From the NCBI RefSeq assembly GCF_027497495.1, contig NZ_CP114205.1:7316001-7380000 (forward strand): a DNA stretch of 64,000 bases. The letters are read 5' to 3'. Position 1 is the first letter of the stretch; every line of letters begins with the position of its first letter. The notes beneath the pieces were generated by a model. The model saw only the letters and a program-made list of their open reading frames with translations. It did no database searches and was not told the DNA's origin. This stretch comes from Streptomyces tubercidicus (GTDB lineage Bacteria; Actinomycetota; Actinomycetes; Streptomycetales; Streptomycetaceae). Of the stretch, positions 58,896-64,000 are shown piece by piece. Both the position numbers and the translations under genes were made by a program.

Positions 58896-59663
58896 CTACT
58901 CGCCGTCCCACTGCACCGCGGTCAGGATGGCTCCGTCGTGGCGCCGTGCGTAGCGGCAACTCACCGGGAGGTTGAAGAGCACCTCGGCAACTCCGGTGAC
59001 CGGCCGCAGATCCGCGAGGAAAGCGTCGTCAGGCAATCCGGCCGCCGCCTCTCGCAACGCCGGGTCGTCGGACGACCTGGCGTCGGTCGCACGGACCGGC
59101 GCGACCGGTACCGGATCCTCTGCGGGCTCGAACCACCGGTCGGTGAACGCCATCCCGAAGGCATTGGTGTCCTCTGTGCCCGCCTCCGCCACGGCTTGGT
59201 ACACGCAGTCCACCAGCCGTTGCAGCCAGTCGGGCAACGAGAGTGCCAGGCGGCGGGTGTCGGTGGCGTCCCAGAACTGGAAGACCGGGCCCCAGGTGCC
59301 GGTCTCCCGGTCGACGTCGACATAGAAGTGCCCGTCGCCGTGGTCCAGGTGGACGAACCAGTGGCTGCCGGGGCCACCGGCGTGCTCCAGGTACCAGCTG
59401 ACGTCGTGCCCGAGGTACTCACCGTTGTTGAAGGATTCGCTGAAGTCGAGCTGCTCGGCAGAGGTGTGTCCGTTCACCACGGACCGACGCACGGTGATCC
59501 GGAGGCCGCCGACGGAGCGGAACAGCACGCGGATCTCGGCGGGTACCGGAACCGGCCACGAGTCCATCCGGGCGTCGTCGATCCCAGGTTCCAACTCCAC
59601 CAACCCACCGGAGACGTCCGGCAGTTGGCGCAACCGCGCCACCAACGCGTCAATGTCCGTCAT
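58896..59663 (-). CDS. SMI1/KNR4-like (SUKH) family protein
   Basis: A 255-residue acidic protein. VPVPAEIRVLFRSVGGLRI and the middle WFVHLDHGDGHFYVDV-type strands followed by a Trp-rich FWDATDTRRLALSLPDWLQRL fit the SMI1/KNR4 (SUKH) fold, whose members often act as immunity proteins to polymorphic toxins, though many are stand-alone. ATG 59663 has GGAGGGG upstream. No toxin gene is next to it. Confidence 0.75.
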   Translation of the reverse strand: MTDIDALVARLRQLPDVSGGLVELEPGIDDARMDSWPVPVPAEIRVLFRSVGGLRITVRRSVVNGHTSAEQLDFSESFNNGEYLGHDVSWYLEHAGGPGSHWFVHLDHGDGHFYVDVDRETGTWGPVFQFWDATDTRRLALSLPDWLQRLVDCVYQAVAEAGTEDTNAFGMAFTDRWFEPAEDPVPVAPVRATDARSSDDPALREAAAGLPDDAFLADLRPVTGVAEVLFNLPVSCRYARRHDGAILTAVQWDGE

Positions 59664-59843
59664 CGCAGGTCCCCTCCGTGCCACGGCAGGACTCTACTGA
59701 CCGGGCCGGGTCCGGTGGCCACAGGGGCTCCGGCGAGGGGATGGCCGTAACGAGGGGGTGGGCCTGACTGCAGGACTGCCGGTGACTACGAGGAGTAGCT
59801 GTGGGGGTAGGCACCTAAGCGGAGGGTGATTACGAGCAGGCGG

Positions 59844-60074
59844 CTACGAGGAGTGCGTGCACCCGTGCTCGCCGTAATACCACTCGTACTGGCCCATGAC
59901 CCACGGGTCCGCCGTGATCGTGAAGGTGCCACGCGGGGCGGGGCAGTGGAACGTCGTGGTGACGAGGCCACGGTCCGGCGGAGGCCCTGGCGACGCGGGG
60001 GCCGCGGAGGCGATGCCGGCGCCTCCGGTGACGAACAGTGCGGTCGCGAACGCTATCGCGATGATCTTCTTCAT
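59844..60074 (-). CDS. Small secreted protein
   Basis: A 76-residue precursor: a Lys-Lys start, a hydrophobic core IIAIAFATALFVTGGAGI and an Ala-Ser-Ala-Ala cleavage site near residue 25, leaving a mature protein of about 50 residues. The mature part has two Cys residues (in FHCPAP and EHGCTH) that can form a disulfide. ATG 60074 has GGAG five bases upstream. Function unknown; possibly one of the small exported proteins typical of streptomycetes. Confidence 0.75.
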   Translation of the reverse strand: MKKIIAIAFATALFVTGGAGIASAAPASPGPPPDRGLVTTTFHCPAPRGTFTITADPWVMGQYEWYYGEHGCTHSS

Positions 60075-60632
60075 CATGTCTCCCCGTTCCATCACGTGCG
60101 GGAACTACCTCTGAGGACAATACGCGCAAACCCCCAATTCCTGACAAGGGGCAAAATGACCCAATGTCCCCGATAACGGGGAGGGGTGTACAGGCGGGCG
60201 GCGGGGCGTCACTGGGGAGTCCGAGGGTCAGGTGGCTGCCGACGGAAACGGCATGGAGCTGGGGGGAGTTGACCTGCCGGCAGCCGGGCCGCGACCACAT
60301 CGCCGACGTCGCGTGGATCTACCCATCCGGGGTGCTTTTGGGTCTGCCGTGTCGGTCTCGTCGGGAACGAGCGCCCCGGGGCCCCGGCCGCCCACCGGAT
60401 GCAGTCGCACCTGTCGCCCCCGGGTAGGCCGCGCAGGGATTCATCCGCACCTGTCTGTCTGAGCGCGGCGTGCAATTCCGACAGGTGTCGGTTAACCTAC
60501 GGATGTAGGAGACGGGGTGGCGTGCGGTGCGGCTTTCTCCGTCCGGGGTCGCGTGGGAACGCCGTGCCTGCCCCGGGCGGGGCCGTACCGCGCTGCGTTC
60601 CCGTCGCGAGGACAGGAAGGGCAGTCGTTCAC
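60075..60632. other. 558-bp intergenic region
   Basis: No gene was recognised. Open frames here lack ribosome binding sites and motifs. The left side should hold the promoter of the small secreted protein gene. The right side contains the paired palindromes at 60478-60509, described separately, probably the control region of the P450 remnant/ferredoxin/exporter genes. Confidence 0.5.
60478..60509. promoter_or_regulatory. Two adjacent palindromes overlapping a -10-like element
   Basis: CCGACAGGTGTCGG (60478-60491, fully symmetric) is followed after TTAA by CCTAC-GGAT-GTAGG (60496-60509). TAACCT at 60493-60498 resembles a -10 box and lies between them. Two symmetric sites around a promoter are typical of a TetR- or MarR-type operator. 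The next genes downstream are the P450 remnant, ferredoxin and MFS exporter. Confidence 0.5.
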
Positions 60633-60980
60633 ATGCGGAGCCAAACCCCTGGCGGCCCGGTTTTCGAAGCGGCACGCGGCCGCCAACGGCAGATGCGGCA
60701 GTACCCGCCGGCCTACGAGAGCGCGATGGAGCCTTCCGCAGAGTGGGTGGAGCTGCGCAGCAAGTGCCCCGTGGCCTCCGTCAGCGTTCCTGGCGGCAGT
60801 GAGGCCAAGCTGCTGACCCGCTACGACGACGTCAAGGAGTTGCTGGCGGACCCGCGCTTCACGCGGCCGCGTACGGACCATGGATCCGCGGAATCCGCTT
60901 TCTCCGTACCGATGTTCGGCGAGTGCACGTACCCCTACACCCCCAACACCCCCGCAGGGACGAAGGAGACCCCCACATGA
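60633..60980 (+). pseudogene. Truncated cytochrome P450 (N-terminal part only)
   Basis: The frame from ATG 60633 encodes 115 residues. The first 85 match the N-terminal region of an actinobacterial P450: a proline-rich start, YESAMEPSAEWVELRSKCPVASV, then a KLLTRYDDVKELLADPRFTRP stretch just as in intact enzymes. After about residue 95 the sequence becomes Thr/Pro-rich and stops at 60980, overlapping the ferredoxin start by ATGA. The I-helix, ExxR and heme-Cys regions (about 300 residues) are missing, so it cannot bind heme. An internal deletion that kept both ends is the simplest explanation. Confidence 0.75.
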
Positions 60981-61177
60981 AGATCACCGTAGACGAGGAG
61001 AAGTGCAGCGGCGCCGGACAGTGCGTCCTGGTCGCCCCCGAGGTCTTCGACCAGCGTGACGAGGACGGAATCGTCGTCGTCCTGGAGCCGGAGCCCCCGC
61101 AGGACCGGTACGCCCTCACCCGTGAGGCAGCCGCTGTGTGCCCGGCCGCCGCCATCGAGCTGCACGACACCCTCTGA
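60977..61177 (+). CDS. [3Fe-4S] ferredoxin, P450 partner type
   Basis: A 66-residue ferredoxin with Cys10, Cys16 and Cys55 (KCSGAGQC ... VCPAAAI). The position of the usual second Cys is occupied by a small residue, so a 3Fe-4S cluster is expected, as in ferredoxins serving Streptomyces P450s. AAGGAG lies nine bases before ATG 60977. Its natural partner P450 just upstream is truncated, leaving it orphaned unless it serves another P450. Confidence 0.9.
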   Translation: MKITVDEEKCSGAGQCVLVAPEVFDQRDEDGIVVVLEPEPPQDRYALTREAAAVCPAAAIELHDTL

Positions 61178-61356
61178 CCCTTCCCTCTCCTCCCGGCCGA
61201 GTTGGCCGGCCCGCGGAGCCGCAACGGCTCCACCGGCGCCGGGGCCGGACGCGCGCCCGTGAGCGGGCCGAGCGACCGCCCGGCGGCCCCGTAGGACCCG
61301 GACCCCGCATGCCTTCACCGGTGTGCCTGAACTGCTGCCTCGTCAAGGAGCGCCCC

Positions 61357-62811
61357 ATGAACGACCCAGAGCCGACCACCCGCGCGGGCAGAGTGATCGC
61401 CACGCTCGCCATGGCCGGCACCGTCGCCGCGATCATGCAGACCCTGGTGACCCCGCTGATCGCGAAGATGCCGGAACTGCTGAACACCACATCCTCGAAC
61501 GCGGCGTGGGTCGTCACCGTCACCCTCCTCGTCGCAGGAGTGTGTGTCCCGATATCGGGACGCCTCGGCGACCTGCTGGGTAAGCGGCGCATGCTGCTCG
61601 CCTGCACCGTCCCGCTGGTGATCGGGTCGGTGGTGTGTGCCCTCGCCTCCTCCGTCATACCCATGATCATCGGACGCGGCCTGCAGGGCATGGGCATGGG
61701 CGTGGTGCCCCTGGGCATCGCACTGCTGCGTGACGTCGTCCCGGCGGAGAAGCTCAGCGGCTCCATCGCCCTGGTCAGTGCCTCCATGGGCATCGGCGGC
61801 GCCATCGGCCTGCCCCTGGCCGCCGCCGTGGCCCAGTACGCCAACTGGCGCGTGCTGTTCTGGGGCTCGGCGGTCCTGGCTGCCGTGATCGGCGTCCTCA
61901 TCCGGTTCGTCGTGCCCGACGTCCCGGCCGGAGCCAAAGGGCAGCGCTTCGACGCACCCGGTGCGATCGGCCTCGCCATCGGCCTCGTGTCCCTGCTCCT
62001 CGCGATCTCCAAGGGAGCTGACTGGGGCTGGGGTTCCGGTACCACGCTGGGACTGCTCGCCCTCGCCGTCGTGGCGCTGCTCGCCTGGGGCTGCTGGGAG
62101 CTGCGCACCCGCGACCCGCTGGTTGATCTGCGCACCACGGCCCGCCCGCGCCTTCTGATGACCAACGTCGCTTCGATCCTGGTCGGTGTCGGCATGTACG
62201 CGTACATGCTGATCGCGCCGCAGCTGCTGCAGTTCCCCGAAGTCACCGGCTACGGTCTGGGCCAGTCGATGCTGGCCGCCGGCCTGTGGACAGCGCCCGG
62301 CGGCATCATGATGATGATCATCTCTCCGCTCGGCGGCAAGCTGATCGACGCACGTGGCCCCAAAACCGCCCTCGTCCTCGGTGCCCTGGTGATCGCGGCC
62401 GGCTACGGCCTCTCGCTCACGCTGATGGGCACCGCCTGGGGCCTCATGATCGTCGGTATCGTCCTCAACAGCGGTGTCGCCCTTGCCTACGGCGCCATGC
62501 CGGCCCTCATCATGAGCGCCGTCCCGCGCTCCGAAACAGCGGCGGCCAACGGCTTCAACACCCTGATGCGCTCACTGGGTACCACGGTCGGCGCCGCCGT
62601 GATCGGTGTCGTCCTGGCGCAGATGACCACCAGCATGGGAGGCGTCACGCTGGCCTCCGAGGACGGATTCCGCACCGGCCTGCTGATCGGCTGCGGCGTG
62701 GCCCTCCTGGCCGCCGTCGTCGCCGCGGCCATCCCGGGAGTGGCCTCCACCGCATCCCGGCAGCCCGAGGGGAAGGCCGCGGACGAGCAGGCGCCGGCCG
62801 GCCACCGCTGA
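61357..62811 (+). CDS. MFS drug exporter, DHA2 family (14 helices)
   Basis: A 484-residue exporter with about 14 hydrophobic helices. GRLGDLLGKRRMLL is the loop 2-3 motif, GRGLQGMGMGVVPLGIALLRD helix 4 and SMGIGGAIGLPLAAAVAQ the antiporter motif C region of DHA2 proteins. ATG 61357 has AAGGAG seven bases upstream. It follows the ferredoxin gene by about 180 bp and may be controlled by the palindromic sites near 60478. Confidence 0.9.
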   Translation: MNDPEPTTRAGRVIATLAMAGTVAAIMQTLVTPLIAKMPELLNTTSSNAAWVVTVTLLVAGVCVPISGRLGDLLGKRRMLLACTVPLVIGSVVCALASSVIPMIIGRGLQGMGMGVVPLGIALLRDVVPAEKLSGSIALVSASMGIGGAIGLPLAAAVAQYANWRVLFWGSAVLAAVIGVLIRFVVPDVPAGAKGQRFDAPGAIGLAIGLVSLLLAISKGADWGWGSGTTLGLLALAVVALLAWGCWELRTRDPLVDLRTTARPRLLMTNVASILVGVGMYAYMLIAPQLLQFPEVTGYGLGQSMLAAGLWTAPGGIMMMIISPLGGKLIDARGPKTALVLGALVIAAGYGLSLTLMGTAWGLMIVGIVLNSGVALAYGAMPALIMSAVPRSETAAANGFNTLMRSLGTTVGAAVIGVVLAQMTTSMGGVTLASEDGFRTGLLIGCGVALLAAVVAAAIPGVASTASRQPEGKAADEQAPAGHR

Positions 62812-62860
62812 CCCGAGCCCGAGCCGCCGTACATCACCCCTCGATTACTATGCTCACTTC

Positions 62861-62968
62861 ATGCCGGAGGCCGGAAGCAAGGGGCGCGCTGCCGTCGACG
62901 GACTGCTCGGGAAGCAGGGAGAAGTGCCTGCCATGGGAAACTCCCCGGATTCCCCTCAGGGCCGTTGA
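62861..62968 (+). CDS. Possible 35-residue small protein
   Basis: An ATG-to-TGA frame encoding a hydrophilic, Gly/Lys-containing peptide (begins MPEAGSKGRAAVDG). TACTAT nine bases before the ATG could be a -10 element for a nearly leaderless transcript, and the sequence is richer in A/T just upstream. No family is recognised. It may instead be part of the leader of the HipA-like gene that follows. Confidence 0.35.
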   Translation: MPEAGSKGRAAVDGLLGKQGEVPAMGNSPDSPQGR

Positions 62969-63031
62969 AGGGCGATTTCCGCTTTTGCACCCGTCCGAAG
63001 TCGATCGTGGATTGCAGGGCTGAAGAGACGG

Positions 63032-63868
63032 GTGGCCTGGAAAGTGCTTGCAGAGGTGACAGCGACTCGCTATGTCACGCCCTTGCGTGAGGGCGGATCG
63101 CTCCCGGGGATCGTTGAGGGTGACGATCTCGGGACGTACATCATAAAGTTCACCGGTGCCGGGCAGGGGCGGAAGGCGCTGGTTGCCGAGGTGATGTGTG
63201 GGGAGTTGGGGCGTCGGCTCGGGCTGCGGGTGCCGGAGTTGGTGCGGATGCAGCTCGATCCTGTTATTGGGTTGAGTGAGCCTGATCAGGAGGTTCAGGA
63301 GCTGCTGAAGGCCAGCGGGGGGCTCAATCTGGGGATGGATTACCTTCCTGGATCGCTGGGTTTCGATCCGCTCGCCTTTGATGTGAGTCCGCGGCAGGCG
63401 GGCCGTGTGGTGTGGTTCGACGCACTGATCAACAACGTCGACCGGTCCTGGCGTAACCCCAATCTGCTGGTGTGGCACGGAGAACTGTGGCTGATCGACC
63501 ATGGTGCGGCGATGATCTGGCACCACAACTGGCCCACCGCGGAGAAGGCTTCGGCCCGCCCGTACAACGCCTCCGACCATGTCCTGGCCACCTTCGGGCC
63601 GGACGTGGCCTCGGCGGCCGAGGAATTCGCGCCGCAGATCACCGAAGAGCTGCTGACCGGGATCGCGGCGGATGTCCCGGACGAATGGCTGGTCGACGAG
63701 CCCGGCTTTGACTCGCCGGACGCGCTGCGCCAGGCGTATGTGCAGACCCTGCTGGCCCGCTCCCGGACGATCAGCGAGCACATCACCATCGGCGCGCCCT
63801 CCCAGGACGGCCCCTCGAAGGCGCCGGAATGGCTGGCCGGCAAGCTGGCGCGGAGGGCAGTGAAATGA
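63032..63868 (+). CDS. HipA-like kinase-domain protein
   Basis: A 278-residue protein related to the HipA_2 group: YIIKFTGAGQGRKALVAEVMCGELGRRLGLRVPE corresponds to the ATP-binding lobe, and WFDALINNVDRSWRNPNLLVWHGELWLIDHGAAM to the catalytic loop (Asn-Val-Asp-Arg) plus the metal-binding Asp of HipA-like kinases. GTG 63032 is used with a weak ribosome binding site. The following DUF3037 gene overlaps by four bases. This pair is conserved in actinobacteria and could work as a kinase with a partner, perhaps toxin-antitoxin-like. Confidence 0.8.
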   Translation: MAWKVLAEVTATRYVTPLREGGSLPGIVEGDDLGTYIIKFTGAGQGRKALVAEVMCGELGRRLGLRVPELVRMQLDPVIGLSEPDQEVQELLKASGGLNLGMDYLPGSLGFDPLAFDVSPRQAGRVVWFDALINNVDRSWRNPNLLVWHGELWLIDHGAAMIWHHNWPTAEKASARPYNASDHVLATFGPDVASAAEEFAPQITEELLTGIAADVPDEWLVDEPGFDSPDALRQAYVQTLLARSRTISEHITIGAPSQDGPSKAPEWLAGKLARRAVK

Positions 63869-64000
63869 CCGGTCTGCACAATGGGCGCGATGTCTTTGAG
63901 TACGCCCTGCTGAAGGTCGTGCCCAGGGTGGAGCGCGGCGAGATGATCAATGCCGGGGTGGTCGTGTACTGCCGTGCCCGGCGCTTCGTCGAGGCTCGGA
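63865..64000 (+). CDS. DUF3037 protein (5' part, runs off the window)
   Basis: ATG 63865 overlaps the stop of the HipA-like gene. The visible 45 residues (VFEYALLKVVPRVERGEMINAG then VVVYCRARRFVEAR) match the start of the DUF3037 family. The function is unknown; it commonly follows HipA-like genes. Confidence 0.8.
   Translation, partial: MTGLHNGRDVFEYALLKVVPRVERGEMINAGVVVYCRARRFVEAR

Overview
The window is about 70% G+C, with strong third-position G/C bias, tightly overlapping genes (ATGA, GTGA and TTGA junctions) and AGGAGG-type ribosome binding sites. Gene content (IclR, GntR and Lrp regulators, HprK-like kinases, DUF1707, DUF1266, F-type-lectin GH29 fucosidase) indicates a Streptomyces chromosome. 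No rRNA, tRNA, CRISPR array or insertion sequence was recognised.

Layout. (1) 1-4170: the tail of a cupin-type regulator, then a minus-strand redox-signalling operon: a response regulator fused to a thioredoxin-reductase-like flavoprotein, a histidine kinase with a cyclic-nucleotide-binding-like sensor, and a UBP zinc-finger protein. (2) About 4.9-31.2 kb: a nucleoside-antibiotic biosynthetic cluster. It combines a TruD-type pseudouridine synthase, a MurA-like enolpyruvyl transferase and a NikJ/PolH-like radical SAM enzyme. This is the enzyme set reported for the bicyclic C-nucleoside malayamycin (MalD and MalO) and, without TruD, for nikkomycin/polyoxin octosyl-acid biosynthesis. Around this core are two aminotransferases, two methyltransferases, two paralogous 2-oxoglutarate/Fe(II) oxygenases, two HprK-like P-loop kinases, two Cys-dependent phosphatases, a HAD phosphatase, an NDK-like protein, a nucleotidyltransferase-fold protein, an ABC-2 exporter, an acyl-CoA-dehydrogenase-like flavoprotein, an SRPBCC protein and an NAD-dependent epimerase-like protein. 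The likely order is UMP to pseudouridine monophosphate, 3'-enolpyruvylation, radical cyclisation to a furo-pyran C-nucleoside, then oxidation, amination, methylation and export, probably on phosphorylated intermediates.

(3) 31.2-35 kb: a nitronate monooxygenase, a frameshifted hydrolase remnant, a small C2-like protein and an antibiotic-resistance-type ABC-F gene with a seven-residue leader peptide and hairpin. (4) 34.9-47.5 kb: an L-fucose utilisation locus. A GntR regulator stands beside a ten-gene minus-strand run encoding a sugar ABC transporter, an enolase-superfamily dehydratase, a mutarotase, an FAH-family hydrolase, an SDR, an aldo/keto reductase and a lactonase. A divergent secreted alpha-L-fucosidase carries a fucose-binding F-type lectin domain. 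A near-identical AT-rich 14-mer lies before both divergent transcripts and is a candidate shared operator.

(5) 47.5-64 kb: ordinary accessory genes. These are a DUF1707 protein, a PP2C/SpoIIE phosphatase, a 2-oxoadipate dioxygenase-like protein with an MHS transporter and an M20 amidohydrolase divergent from a double Lrp/AsnC regulator, a DUF1266 protein, a methyltransferase, an AraC/GyrI-like regulator, a SMI1-like protein, a truncated P450 with an intact 3Fe-4S ferredoxin and an MFS exporter, and a HipA-like/DUF3037 pair running off the end.
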